Part shown: positions 1-11,336 of the stretch, in pieces
Position numbering within the stretch: the stretch's first letter is position 1
Layout: each line of letters opens with the position of its first letter
Assembly (NCBI RefSeq): GCF_000699445.3
Contig: NC_067195.1
Span: 83,772,569-83,836,568, forward strand
Direction of reading: 5' to 3'
Length of the DNA stretch: 64,000 nucleotides
DNA from: Schistosoma haematobium
Taxonomy: Eukaryota > Platyhelminthes > Trematoda > Strigeidida > Schistosomatidae
Made by a program: the position numbers and the translations under genes
Notes under the pieces: model-generated
Seen by the model: only the letters and a program-made list of their open reading frames with translations
Databases searched by the model: none
Told to the model about the DNA's origin: nothing

Positions 1-493
1 TTTCTTTTAAAAAAAACATTATTTAAATATGAATTTCTATCATATCTGATTGTCTTAACTATTCTTTAATATTTTCAGTAGTACATCTAATAAATTTCAC
101 TTCATAAACTTTCCTCTTTTTTTGATATTATAACCATCGAGTTCAGTAGTCCGATCCTTAGAGTATTAAGTATATGAGTATAGATTGTTATATCTTATCA
201 ATACTTAGTCCTATTGATTATTATTGTTGAAATATTCTTTACATTATATAAAGTCACCATAGAATAACCTAAATAAGTAAAATAATGTTTACAAATGGAC
301 AGAAAATCAAATAAAAGAGAAACAAATAAAGAGGTAGATACATTAAAGTACGTTCTCTCAATGTTTACAAACATTTATCGATTCATTTCAAAAGATAAAT
401 GACATTTTTAAAAAAATCTCTGATAATAAGGGTGTAAAGTATAATAAGAAATCAAATTCAAGTATTAGACAAATAATATAAGAATTGAGGCAC
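1..493. other. unassigned AT-rich sequence
   Basis: No coding frame, RNA gene or recognisable repeat is seen. It ends at the left target-site duplication of the fold-back element that follows. Confidence 0.5.
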
Positions 494-771
494 TTTATGA
501 TGGAGTTTTGTTCTCTGAGCTGGATGGTTTGGTCGTGGAGCTTTCATCGTTCTTCTGAACGACATCATCAGCACGAACTTCAGATAGAAGTCACTTTTAG
601 TCAGTTTCTATCATTTTGATGGAATTTTGTTCTCACAAACATCTACCTGAAGTTTGTGCTGATGATGTAGTTCAGAAGAACAATGAAAGCTCCACGACCA
701 AACCATCCAGCTCAGAGAACAAAACTCCATCAAAATCGTCCACCTGAGCTACAAATCTTCTCCACCATCTC
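494..771. mobile_element. fold-back (MITE-like) element, full copy
   Basis: Two arms of about 86 bases, 498-583 and 647-732, are near-perfect reverse complements; each outer end carries TGATGGAGTTTTGTTCTC or its complement. The spacer holds a third partial copy of the arm end (about 618-635). The element is flanked by an 11 bp direct repeat AATTGAGGCAC at 483-493 and 772-782, read as a target-site duplication. No coding capacity. Related shorter copies lie at 2402-2555 and 44566-44707. The superfamily is not identifiable; a 9-11 bp duplication with long arms would fit a fold-back DNA element or a retroposed inverted dimer. Confidence 0.75.
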
Positions 772-1025
772 AATTGAGGCACATTAGCCTTATCATACTC
801 AAAAACAGTTTTAATTTTTTGGCAATATACTTATCCCATTTACATTAGATTATTTGAAAATATCTCTGGAAGTTTAAAGAAGTTCGGTTATTTAGCTGCC
901 TAGTTGTTACCACATTGTTTTAGTCCCATTTCCACAGTATCATTTAACGCTTCGAGAATATGGTCGGTAGAGAGGGTAAATCAATGTAGTGAATTTGTTA
1001 CGAACTGGAAACTTACAAATATTCA

Positions 1026-1227
1026 AATTCACCCCATTGCACAAGCAAATTGGCTATCAGGACTCAGTAGCTGAGTGAATAACTTGATGGCGTTTTGAAG
1101 CGAATGGTACTGGGTTCGAGTCCCAGAGTGAACATCAACTCTGAGACTCAGGTACATTCATCTGACGAGTCCCAAAATAAGAAGAAACGCGCGTCCTGGA
1201 TTCCACTGCTAGCCAGTACTATCATTG
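1026..1227 (+). mobile_element. family 1 (Sm-alpha-like) hammerhead SINE
   Basis: tRNA-like head with A box TAGCTGAGTGA near 1069 and B box GGTTCGAGTCC near 1115, followed by a hammerhead motif and the conserved tail CCACTGCTAGCC. The copy is flanked by a 14 bp direct repeat CTTACAAATATTCA at 1012-1025 and 1228-1241, a good target-site duplication. Schistosome Sm-alpha satellite/SINE RNA is known to carry a self-cleaving hammerhead. In this copy the core CTGACGA (1162-1168) and GAAA (1184-1187) remain, but stem II has lost its GGAC strand and stem I is mismatched, so cleavage is unlikely. Confidence 0.85.
1155..1215 (+). ncRNA. degenerate hammerhead ribozyme (family 1)
   Basis: Core CTGACGA, then GTCC, a loop, a mutated second strand of stem II (GAAG instead of GGAC), GAAAC, and GCGCGTC with the expected cleavage point after 1195. 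The catalytic nucleotides are present but stem II cannot close, so this is called a relic. Confidence 0.7.
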
Positions 1228-1241
1228 CTTACAAATATTCA

Positions 1242-2248
1242 GTTTTGAATAGGTGGATAAACTGCTACGATAAATCAGTCGATTATCAGCAATAGACAAA
1301 TTTGATCATATATAACACGTATGACTATTCAAGTGCTTGAGAACTTCTTTGTAGAAGACAGCTTTCCTTAATAATCCTTCAGCATACAATTCATAGTGTA
1401 TTATCATTTTCCTGATGCTATAATAACTATGTATTATGAAAAGACTCATATCGTTAAAAGAGTTTTATACCGCAAAGAAAACATCGACTGAACAATTAAC
1501 GAAAACTATGAATTATTCGATAGTTTTTCTTCACATTGCTGACATTGAGCATATTAACCATTGGAATATAATACTATAAATGTAATTTTTGCTTTTCACT
1601 TTAGAATCCCTCTCATGAATGTAAGATATTCATATTTCAATGAATTAGTTTAAATCCATCTAATCTTTTTATTACTATTTATGATCTCAATTTATGACAT
1701 CTTGTAAAGTTTATCCTTTGATTAGTATATAAAATTAGTGAACATGTCTATAAGGGAATGTAAATTAAACAAACCGTAAAAAAATACCTGTAAGTGTAAT
1801 CATATCCCAACAGCAACAACAACAACGACAATAACAAGAATAGACGTTAGATTTTGTTGAAATGAACGCAAATAAAGTGTTCAATGAAAACTTTATCAAA
1901 GGATAATGCTATTTTGTGTGAGAAAAAAAAGAGAAAAGAAGAAAGAGAAGGGAGAAAAAACAGTTTTTCATAGAAAACATGTTTAAAGTAAGTCATCCAT
2001 AAATATGAAAAAAACAAAAAAAGAATTATTACCAACATATTTCAACTAGGTTGTATTAACTGTTAGATAAAGAAAAAAAATAATAGTTTTTTCTTCTTCT
2101 AGAAGAATTAGTTTCCACAATGATTAACAATTGAAGGCTATTTTGAGCTAGCTAGTTGAATAAGAAAAAGGATAAACTAAGAAAACAGTTTACCTACAGT
2201 ATTTGGATAAATTAGTTTGGTAAACATACGAATTTGTTTGTTCCTGTA
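1242..2248. other. unassigned AT-rich sequence
   Basis: Nothing coding is seen. It contains a short imperfect AAC run near 1810-1830 and a purine-rich patch near 1918-1960. Confidence 0.5.
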
Positions 2249-2258
2249 TACAAAGAAC

Positions 2259-2337
2259 ACTCAGGACAGGGTTGGATGGAGAATGCTGGTGAGCGGCCTA
2301 TGCTCCCTCACGAGGAGCAACAGGCGTAAGTAAGTAA
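2259..2337 (+). mobile_element. 5'-truncated RTE-like LINE, 3' tail only
   Basis: This 79 bp insertion holds only the last part of the LINE: the GTTGGATGGAGAATGCTGGT segment, the GGCCTATGCTCC segment and the GTAAGTAAGTAA tail. It is flanked by TACAAAGAAC at 2249-2258 and 2338-2347, a 10 bp target-site duplication. Very short 5'-truncated inserts are normal products of target-primed reverse transcription. Confidence 0.85.
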
Positions 2338-2401
2338 TACAAAGAACAAGCATTAATAGTTGTAGTATAATTTATAAGGGAATTCCAAAAACAAGTAACA
2401 C

Positions 2402-2555
2402 TTTTGATGGAGTTTTGTTCTCTGAGTTGGATGGTTTGTGCTGATGATGTCGTTCAGAAGGACGATGAAAGCTTCACGACCAAACCATCTAGTTCAGAGA
2501 ATAAAACCCTATCAAAATCATTCACCTGAGCTACAAATCTTCTCCACCATCTCAA
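2402..2555. mobile_element. fold-back element, shortened copy
   Basis: Same terminal sequence as the element at 494-771, but the left arm is cut to about 34 bases and runs straight into the right arm. Flanked by AAGTAACAC at 2393-2401 and 2556-2564 (9 bp target-site duplication). Confidence 0.75.
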
Positions 2556-2629
2556 AAGTAACACATGATTCATTGTTTGATTGTTTTATTACTGTTTTAC
2601 TTACAATTTTAAAGTTATAGTGCAGTGAA

Positions 2630-2935
2630 TGAAGACATGATGGAGATAATCAATTGATTGTTTAATGTAAAATTACAGAATATCTTTAATAAAATATGAA
2701 AAGCATACATTAAATACATCATTTGAACATTTTCTATCAGTCGTCTCTTACAAATTTCATCGTTCCTTTATTGTTATTCTGATTACTTTAAGTTTTCTTC
2801 TATTTTCTCTACATTTCGATCTTCTCAATCTTCTGCTTGCAGCCATTCCCCTCCCGATTAGTGATACATATTATTTATACCTGTCAACATAAGTAGTATA
2901 CACCACAATAGTACGGTTACAAAATATTTTTAGTA
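2630..2935. repeat. dispersed repeat, uninterrupted copy
   Basis: Related to 14440-14601 plus 15040-15180, sharing the segment around CGTCTCTTACAAATTT, the stretch ending TCTTCTCAATCTTCTGC, and the end with AAGTAGTATACACCACA. This copy lacks the LTR-like insert present in the other and so serves as its empty site. Nature of the repeat unknown. Confidence 0.6.
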
Positions 2936-3078
2936 GTAATATATATTTTAATAAGCAACATATTATTTCAAACTCTTAAAAAACAATAACATTTTAACAT
3001 CCTAACTTGATTTCTGAACGTGGGATACTTATTTGACTTAACGTATTTAAAAAGTAATCCATATCAATAAAGCCACTA

Positions 3079-3441
3079 GTTTAGTAATTCTCGGAGTTCT
3101 AGTGAGAAGCCGTGACCATTGGAGCTAAACCTTGTCGGGTGTGAGATAGCCACCCACCGAAGACAATGGAAGATGGTCACGCAATTTCGTGGATTGGTTA
3201 AAGTTAGACATTAACACCGTTCAGTGGTTTGGAGGCTAGGCGTTCACACGTGAAACCGATTTGTCCTGAGATTGAATCATGTGTGCCGGGTCGTAGATAC
3301 GCACTTTTGAGGAGTCCTATACTAGAACGAAACAGCCATCCAGTGCTTCCAGGTTTCGAATGGTGGTCTAACATTGATCGATTCATGATCTCAATCAAAA
3401 CTCAACAGTCTCCACAACCCAATACTGATGTTTAGTAGCAG
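3079..3441 (+). mobile_element. family 2 hammerhead SINE, near full length
   Basis: The unit runs from GAGTTCTAGTGAGAAGCC through the conserved leader (TTAGACATTAACACCGTT), a damaged tRNA-like head, a hammerhead-like segment and the tail CTCCACAACCCAATACTGAT. The hammerhead core reads TTGAGGA (first C lost) and stem II has a mismatch, so it is inactive. It belongs to the subgroup whose tail reads TCTAACATTGATCGATTCATG. Confidence 0.8.
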
Positions 3442-4210
3442 TTAAATAATGTACCACTGTCTTACTGGAACTGATAAACAACATTTACAATCAGTGATGT
3501 TTGGATTAACTGAATGAATTGAAAGTCTAGGGTTATTATCTATGGAGTTTTAATATAATACGAAACAATTGTAGTTTCTTTTATATCTCCATTTACAGAA
3601 TGTACATTAGTTATCTCTCTTAATGTGTTGCAACGAATATCTCTTAGGCATCTTTTTTTCATTTCTACAGATATTTTAGTTTTGAAAGAAACAAACGTTG
3701 ACTTCATACTTGTGAAATCCGTCAAGTTTTAGTTCAATCTCCATATTGTAATGAAGTTGTCTTGAATTTTCTCGACTTGTAAGAATTATTACAATACATA
3801 ATGCTAATATTGTACATAGTTAATAGTGTTAAATAATTTCGTTATTATTTTTGTATAGATGAACATATGTCTCTATGGCTTATATCGTTGACTGGCTTTG
3901 TCTAAATACCAACTGACAACCAAGGAGCAATGGATATTTGTTCCGTCTTAATATGGGGTTTATCATCAGTGATTACTTGTTACATTGAATCTTAAACAGT
4001 TATCTACTAAGTTATTAAGTCCAGATAGTTACTAATCTATTCAATGAATATAAAGTTATTTGTGTTGGTGAAATCCTATTGCTTATATTAATGACTACAA
4101 TTGATATCTTTATGGAAATAAAAATATAGTACATTCTATAATAAATTTTAAGTTAGCTAAATGTTTTTTTTTTAAAAAAAGAACTCCTTTACACTGAAAT
4201 GACATTTTTC
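3442..4210. other. unassigned AT-rich sequence
   Basis: No gene or clear repeat is seen; short open frames here have no recognisable protein. Confidence 0.5.
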
Positions 4211-4323
4211 TAGCGAGTTAGTTTTCTACGAGATGGGGTGGCTAACCCCATGCCCAACCCACTTCCTTTATCCGGGCTTGGGACTGGCAGTAGCCTCCGG
4301 AGGGACTCCAAGCGGAGTTATTC
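4211..4323 (-). mobile_element. RTE-like LINE 5' untranslated fragment
   Basis: Reverse complement of the LINE 5' leader seen at 19127-19453: the complements of CTAGAAGGAACT-type leader segments, the GGATAAAGG-like stretch, GGGGTTAGCCACCCC and GTAGAAAACTAACTCGC are all present. No 3' end of the LINE is attached. Confidence 0.7.
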
Positions 4324-4757
4324 AAATGACAGACTTAAATCAATTTAATTTGAAATTATAGCGTGTATAAAATGTCAAGTAATTATCAGATAACATACCT
4401 TGAAACTCTTCTCTAATTTAATAAAACACTTTATGTAATCAATCAATATCTAGGATACTATAATCCCCAATAAAATGATTAGAACAATGTTTATTTTTTT
4501 GTTTTGAATCAAAGAGGAGACGAAAGAAAAAAATCTAAATAATTTCAGATGCAATCACAGTAAATTTAGTTATTGTTTGTTACAAAAATGGATTGAATAA
4601 TGAATAAACTATTGAAGACAAAGAAAGCTTAAGTTATTCAAATGAATTAAATTATTATATGTAAAGACTATTTATTATGCTGTTCCAAAAATTTATATTG
4701 AATTTGAATAAATCTTGTTACATGTTTTATTAAGGTTATTCAGATTGAAGCTTACTT
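4324..4757. other. unassigned AT-rich sequence
   Basis: Nothing recognised. It ends in a TTAC-type simple run that belongs to the 3' end of the next LINE. Confidence 0.5.
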
Positions 4758-5464
4758 AATTTACTTACTTACTTAAGCCCGTTATTCCCAATCGAGTATA
4801 GGCCGCTGACTAGTATTTTCCAACACACTCTGTGTTGAGCCTTCTTTTCTAGTTCTATTCAATTGTTGTTCATTCTTCTCACGTCTGTCTCCATTTCTCG
4901 GTGTAATGTAATGTATTCTTTGGTCTTCCTCTCCTCATTTATTTAGCTTTGAGGATTTTAAGTGAGGGATTGCCTTTTGACACAGTTGGGTGTTTTCATC
5001 AATATGTGTTCTATCCACTTTTAGTGCTTCTTCCTAATTTCTTTGTCCGTTGGAATCTGGTATGTTCTCTCCCACAGTACATTGTTACTGATGGTGTGTG
5101 GCCAATGAATCCGAAGTATTTTGTACAGACAACTGATAATAAACACTTGTATTTTCTGAATGATGGCTTTATTGGTTCTCCAAGATTCCGCTCTATAGAG
5201 TAGGACTGTTTTAACATTTGTATTGAAAATTCTGACCTTGGTGTTGTTTGGCAGTTGTTTTGAGTTCCAGATGTTCTTCAGTTGAAAATATACTGCTCCT
5301 GCTTTGTCGATTAGCGCCTTCACATTGGCATCAGATCCACTGTGTTCATCAACGATGCTGCCCAGATATGTAGAGGTTTTTACATTAACCAAATCTTCTC
5401 CTTCAAGTGTGATTCGATTGGTGCATGCTGTCCTATATCGGAGAATTGAAGCGTCCAAGTACAA
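4758..5464 (-). pseudogene. RTE-like LINE reverse transcriptase, C-terminal fragment
   Basis: Read on the minus strand, the frame from 5464 encodes the region after the RT catalytic core: a GEDLxNVKTSTYLGSI segment, LKNIWNSKQL, AESWRT, and IIQKIQVFIISCLYKILRIHWP, ending in the TTAC-type (GTAA) tail at about 4760. These match the other LINE pieces in the window. The piece is 5'-truncated and broken by a frameshift near 5020, so it is dead. It belongs to the subgroup with NIWNSKQL rather than NICNSKQL. Confidence 0.85.
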
Positions 5465-6759
5465 AACTAATTAGACTTTAATGAATGAAAATAGTTTCAA
5501 TGGAAAAGTTTATTATTCTATCTCAAACTTTTCAAATTCATCAACAGAATGAGTCTGTAATTTAGATGCAATCTATGATTTTCTTCAGGGTCAATAAATT
5601 CAAGTACTCGATCTTTTTTGTCATTCACCTCTACTTACCCATTATCAAATAGAGATCATTGTAATGTTGGTTCACCAATTTTAATGATAACGTTCAAAGA
5701 AAAAACCTATCAATAGAGCTTGATCAAGACTAATAAATAAACAGAATGATGTTGATTGCAATTCATTGATCCACCAGCATAAAGCAACAAATATCAATCA
5801 CCAATATAATAACCAAATAAAATGTTAACCTATAAGAATGAAATTCCTTTTAAAATAGGATATGTTTTTTGCAGTAGTTCAAATGAATGTTTTCTATTCT
5901 TGATACCGTTACGTAACTGATGAATTCCTAGTGGAGTTTATTGTTTCCCAATATAAATAGTAATTTTCCTCTAATATCTCAATCTTTTGATCGTTCTCAT
6001 TTTGATTTTTGAAAAATATTATTAACCTTACAAAATGTAAATATACCACTTCATTAATGTAGTTAAAATGGAGTATTGAATCTAGACAACAAATATACAC
6101 ACTTGAAATCAATCTTCAGAAAGCCTTGCATTTTTGTGCTTCATGCTATTAGACACTTATTAACAAGAGGTACCTGTAATCTTGGAGTTGGTGCTCCCCT
6201 TTCACCTAATGTCATGGAACCATTATATTTTAACTAGTGATGTTATGAACGGTTTGAAACATTGAGATGTTTACATTAATTGATCGCTGAGTAATAATCA
6301 CTATTGTGTTCGTCTAGTTTTTCATTGATCTAAGTTCAAAGTCTCATGACAACTACCTTCAATCATTTAACGACAAGACATAGGGCATGTGAAACCGAGT
6401 AAAATAATGTAATGGCTATGTTACAACTCGTTCGATAAGTTCAATCATCACTAGATAAATACTGGACAAACATGAAATTAGTCAATCAATAGAAATATTT
6501 CAGTTCTACAGATGGTTAGTTGCACTTTGAGTAGTTCATTATTGACAACTGAGACGAAGAAACTGACTGACAAAGGTTCAAATCTCACACGTCACATCAT
6601 TTCACTCAAGATTGACGATACACCTTTTTGAAAAGTGCCAACTAGCATCAAATATAGATTCAAGATATCCTACTAACTACCTTTGACCATCTAATATTTG
6701 AACATTTTGCACGTGTCATTAAGTGAAGCACATTTGGATGTAAAACAGGACACTCAAAT
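5465..6759. other. mostly unassigned AT-rich sequence
   Basis: No protein recognised. Near 6505-6590 a weak tRNA-like pair (TGGTTAGTTGC and AGGTTCAAATCTC) may be a very degraded SINE head, but I cannot support it further. Confidence 0.4.
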
Positions 6760-6770
6760 ACTTTATAGTA
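6760..6770. repeat. target-site duplication (left), dimer insertion
   Basis: ACTTTATAGTA here is repeated exactly at 7300-7310, on either side of a head-to-tail dimer. Confidence 0.8.
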
Positions 6771-7299
6771 TCAGATGGGTTTTGTGGATATTATAGTAAT
6801 TTCAATGGTTAAGATCATGAGTCAGTTGAAGCTAGAACACCATGGAAAACCTGGAAGCACTGAACGGCTGTTTTGTCCTGTTGTGGGACTCCTCAGCAGT
6901 GCGCATCCACGACGTCGCCCCCTGCGAAATTCGAACCCAGGGCCTACTGGTTTCGCGCCCGAGCACTTAACCACTAGACCACTGAGTCGGCTGGCATCCA
7001 ACGGTGTTAATGTCTAACTTAAAATAATACACGAAATTGAGCGACACATCCACCATTGTCTTCAGTGAGTTACTACCTCTCAACTGACCCGATTGAACTC
7101 CACTGGTCACTACTTCTCACTAGAACTCCAGGATATACCTCGTGAAGCCAGTCACTAGTGAGCGTATGTCGATTATTATCAGAAGGGGTTTTGTGGATAT
7201 TATAGTAATTTCAATGGTTGAAATCCTGAGTCAGTTGAAGCTAGATCACCACCATGGAAAACTTCGAAGCACTGGACGACCGTTTCGTTCTGTAGTGGG
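6771..7299 (-). mobile_element. family 2 hammerhead SINE, head-to-tail dimer in one insertion
   Basis: On the minus strand the insert starts in the middle of a hammerhead (7299), runs to the end of that unit (about 7173), and continues without a break into a complete second unit that ends at 6771. The junction carries the full unit joint (CTTCTGATAATAA followed by CTCACTAGTGACTGGCTTC on the minus strand). The whole is flanked by the same 11 bp. The complete unit has a tRNA-like head (B box near 6920-6930 on the minus strand) and a hammerhead with core CTGAGGA and stem II GTCC/GGAC, but GAAA reads AAAA, which removes the essential G12. Confidence 0.85.
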
Positions 7300-7310
7300 A
7301 CTTTATAGTA

Positions 7311-9067
7311 GTGAAAATACAAAAAAAATAATTACAGATAGAAAAGATTTCCGGTTATTATTTCATGTATGAAATCAGCCTGATTTAATAGATTTCAATA
7401 TTCAGTCTTACTAATCTCCAAGTGACTAGCCTGAGATATACATGCTTCTATTTTACTTAAAAATATCTCCACTAGCTCATCAATATCATGTAACTTCTGA
7501 TAAATATCCATTTATCTTTTACATACAAAGTTATGTCTAACTGTATTTTCGTCGGCATACGTGCTGGTTAGTTTGTTCATCTAAAGAGATAGTTAGTGTA
7601 ATAGAAAAAAAATCTGAGCAGTAAATGTCTGAGAATAAGGTTGCCAAAATACGTGTTCGTCTGTTCTTTGTTTTGTCACTTGACATTTACTGTTCATTTC
7701 ACTTTCTTCTTTTTTTTGAAACCTTTAATGTTCCAATATACAAAGTTAGCGAGATTAGTTCAATGGATGTGTCATATAGTTAACATTCAACAAGAAAGTA
7801 ATTACATTCTAAACGTAATCTTACATTTCTTATTTTACAAACAAATATTCGTTTACGTCAATGGAGTAGGATCTATGATAAATTAGTTTACTCGTTAATT
7901 GGGAGATTAAGATGCTTCACAAATCTACATATCTAGGGAATAATTTTAAGTTTAAGCTCACTCACTTTTTTATTCATTCTCCCGGTAATTTTAGTTTTGA
8001 ACGGAATTTACCTTTAAAATGAATCTCAATTACTCTGTGTTTTACTTAAAAACTTGAGGTTCTACAACATATAGCATCATATTTTTGTAATATTGGGTAG
8101 TTGGAGGTATTTGACAAAAAAATCTTGGATCAAGGTTTTATATTACTTGAGACTCGTCAGTAAAGTGTAGATATTCCTGTCGATTATCTATAATCACCCG
8201 ATATCACAACATAGTACATACATTTCAACTTCATCGATAGAATTCGATCAGCACCAAAAAACCCAAACAAACGTGACACTAGTCGCTGCTCATTTATCAA
8301 TCAATTATAGCTTGTGATAATTGTACACTACCATAGCTGGAGCTCTTTTTACTAGTTTATTGCTTAGCCACCTTTGACTTTTATGAAAAGGACTTTTAAC
8401 ATCAGTCAAGAGGTATTTTAAATGGAGATTTACTGGGAGACGAAGATAATTCATTTCATGTCTTTACTATACTTTACGTTCTAATTTATATATACACGGA
8501 GTGTAATAAAAATGTGACTTCGTTTGTACTATACATGAAGTCGTTCATCTTATTACTGAAGAGCAATAGTTGTAACTTACCATTTTCATACAAGTACAAT
8601 TTATAGATAAGCTAAATAAGTGAAAGACTATGATATAATCGACTACAAAAATCATGTGAAAATCGTGTATAATAGAAATGATAAAATGATAAAATCAACA
8701 ATAATCACCAAAATGTGATCATATTAAAGTAATCACATTAATGGTGACAATAATAACAAACATGATTGGGAATGCAAATAGTTAAGTGGTTAAGCTAATA
8801 TCAGATGTTAAAAGTTTCATTAAAGAGTTTTTAGAATAATAAGGGTGGTTAGAATAATTACTGAAAATTAGAAATGAAAGTATAGCTAAAATGCATAATA
8901 AAGGTGTTATCTTAATCAAATGAAAAAAATGGTAGAAATAATAAGAAGTGCTTGTAAATATTATAGATCAGACAAAGTTTTTATTTTGAATCTGAATAAG
9001 AAAAAAAGGCAAAATGTAAGAGTATATCGAGGACGTTAAAGAATTAAAAATTCTTTTTGAATACACA
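7311..9067. other. unassigned AT-rich sequence
   Basis: No coding region or repeat recognised over this stretch. The short frames present are AT-rich and unlike any known family. Confidence 0.5.
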
Positions 9068-9345
9068 AGACAATGAAAGTTGGCCGCGCAATGTTGTGGA
9101 TTGGTTAAAGTTAGACATTAACACCGTTGGATGTCGGCCCAGTGGTTTAGAGGTTAAGCGTTGACGTGCGTGATGGAATGTCCTGGGTTCGGATCCTGTG
9201 TACGGGGTCGTAGATGCGCACTTCTGAAGAACCCTGTACTAGGACGAAACCGCCGTCCAGTGTTCTCAGGTTTTGAATGATGGTCTAAGATTGATAGACT
9301 GATGATCTCAGTCAAAACTGAACAATCTCCACAACCCCATACACA
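9068..9345 (+). mobile_element. family 2 hammerhead SINE, 5'-truncated
   Basis: Leader (TTAGACATTAACACCGTTGG), tRNA-like head with A box TGGTTTAGAGG and B box GGTTCGGATCC, then a hammerhead-like segment with CTGAAGA and GGACGAAAC; stem II 5' strand is altered. Ends with the CTCCACAACCCC tail. Confidence 0.8.
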
Positions 9346-10076
9346 TAAGATTAGAACGATGCATAGCCTCGGAGTTTCAGGGTTTTGTAGGATTTTATCT
9401 GCTTTCTATTTTCTCATAATTAATAAAGATGTACCTGGACCATGTTGCATAATCCTTTATCCATCTAATGTCCTCATATGATAGTGTTGATTAGTTAAAA
9501 TGAATTCCCATATGATCATTAGTCTAGGTAACATGTCCTCTGAGTGAACTGTTTCATATTTGGCGATTGAAGGCTATTGACAAGAAATTCTGAATCTAAT
9601 CACCAATCAACGAAGATTATCTGGAATTTAAAGAGAATTGATATATTTTCTAATATTCAAACTTTTACTATCCAATGTCACACTCCAAAAAGGTGCTATC
9701 AAGGAATTGAATCTCTTCTGGTTCTAAGATGTTTACGCGATAATTAGTAGTAGCTCACTTCACGTTGTATATTTAATATCGAGTAATTTAAACTACTGAC
9801 CATATTCTAAACTGATGAAAAGAATTCGGCTACCATTAATAATCAAACAGTATGATATTGATCAATAATCAAGGATAAATTAGTTCAGAACAAAATTGTA
9901 TTCATAAGTGGAACACTGGGATATGACGTCATACGATATAATTTAATTGTATCATAAATTAGATTCTCAAAAAAGAATCTAACAATATCTTAATCAAAAT
10001 CGTCATAATTCACTTGAATTATCAAAAATCTTTCTCTCTCAGACATTAATGAAAATTTTGATAGTTAAATTTATCA
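9346..10076. other. unassigned AT-rich sequence
   Basis: Nothing recognised. Confidence 0.5.
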
Positions 10077-10421
10077 GTCGATGAAAGCTAGATCATCATT
10101 CAAAACGTCGAAGCACTGGATGGCTGTTTCGTCCTAGTATAGGACTACTCATAGGTGCTCATCCGTGATCTCACACATGTGACTTGAACTCAGGACTTTC
10201 AGCCTTGGACGCTAACACTTAACCTTTAGACCATTGAGCCTACATTCAGTGGTGTTAATGTTTAACTTCAAACTATCCATGACCATGTGCAACCTTTCAT
10301 CCATTGTTTGAAGTTGATAACTGTCTCCCACCACTCCACTAGTCCCACATTAGGACGAAACGGCTATCTAGTGCTTCCAGCTTTTCAGTAGTGATCTAAC
10401 TTACATCGATTCATGAATTCA
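10077..10421. mobile_element. family 2 SINE fold-back
   Basis: Positions 10077-10345 are a minus-strand copy (3' tail, hammerhead remnant, tRNA-like head, leader). From about 10346 the sequence switches to the plus strand at CCCACATTAGGACGAAACGG and runs to the family tail. The two 3' ends point outward. No clear target-site duplication is visible. Confidence 0.7.
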
Positions 10422-10837
10422 AGTAATAAAATCACTATAATTTCCATGAACCTTCATTCTAATAATTAATAAAGATATTGGGACGCTTTTATTCTTGACA
10501 TTTAAGATAACAGTTTATCAATGGAATCATTTGTATGAAATCAATAAAATCATTATTCGTTTATTTAAAGTGTTTTATCGGTCTGTCTATTGACTTCTTA
10601 CTAACAAAGAAAATATAAAACATTATGAAATAAGACTCTGGGTCATTCAAAAAATCGAATTAGTTTACTCTCTCATAAAATACACTGATGTTGCTGCAAA
10701 ATTAGCTTAGATAAATTGTAAAAAAAAGCATAGTTTCATAGGTCTGTATTGATTTATTCTTTTAATCTAGAAAAATTAAAAAAAAGTTCTAATCATACAT
10801 TGGATGACTTTTGAGAATATTCATTTCCATATCTACC
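10422..10837. other. unassigned AT-rich sequence
   Basis: Nothing recognised. Confidence 0.5.
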
Positions 10838-11138
10838 AGTGGGGTTCAACCAGGTCTGTTGTGAGATATCAACTCACTGAAGACAAAGGTATACGATGGC
10901 GCAATTTCGTGGATTGTTTGGAGTTAGATATTGCACCGTTGGACGCCTGCCAGCTCAGTGGTCTAGTGGTTAAGCACTCACACGCGAAACTGGTAGGTCC
11001 TGGGTTCGAAGCTCGCGAGGGGCAGGATCGTGGATGTGCACTGCTGAGGAGTCCCATACTAGAAAGAAACGGCTGTCCAGTGCTTCCAGATTTTCCATGA
11101 TGGTCTAGCTTCAATTGACTCATAATTTCAACTAATAT
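10838..11138 (+). mobile_element. family 2 hammerhead SINE
   Basis: Leader, tRNA-like head (A box TGGTCTAGTGG, B box GGTTCGAAGC), then a hammerhead segment with stem I GCACTG/CAGTGC and core CTGAGGA. The second stem II strand is mutated (GAAA instead of GGAC before GAAAC). The tail is the TCTAGCTTCAATTGACTCAT subgroup. Confidence 0.85.
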
Positions 11139-11336
11139 CGATATATTAATATTAATACATTAAAGATTTCAGAAAAGCTTAATAATTATCTATATAAAAT
11201 AGTGGAATGAATTCAAGTCAACTCTATTAAAAATTCGCTTCAACCCAAAAGATAAAAAAATAAGATTACATAATATTTCTGTGTATTATTTCGATGCGTT
11301 TAAATGTTTCAAAAAATCAAAAAAGTAAATCAAGCG

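Noticed and set aside
1069..1125. A and B boxes as functional tRNA genes
   Set aside because: No cloverleaf with acceptor stem can be drawn at any of these heads, and each is followed by a hammerhead segment and repeat tail; they are tRNA-derived SINE promoters.
2447..2490. Hammerhead-like CTGATGA followed by a small hairpin and GAAA in the fold-back element (also near 658-690)
   Set aside because: The hairpin TCGTTC/GGACGA is offset by two bases from CTGATGA and one from GAAA, the first pair of stem II is missing, and no stem I or III can be drawn. The resemblance comes from the element's arm sequence.
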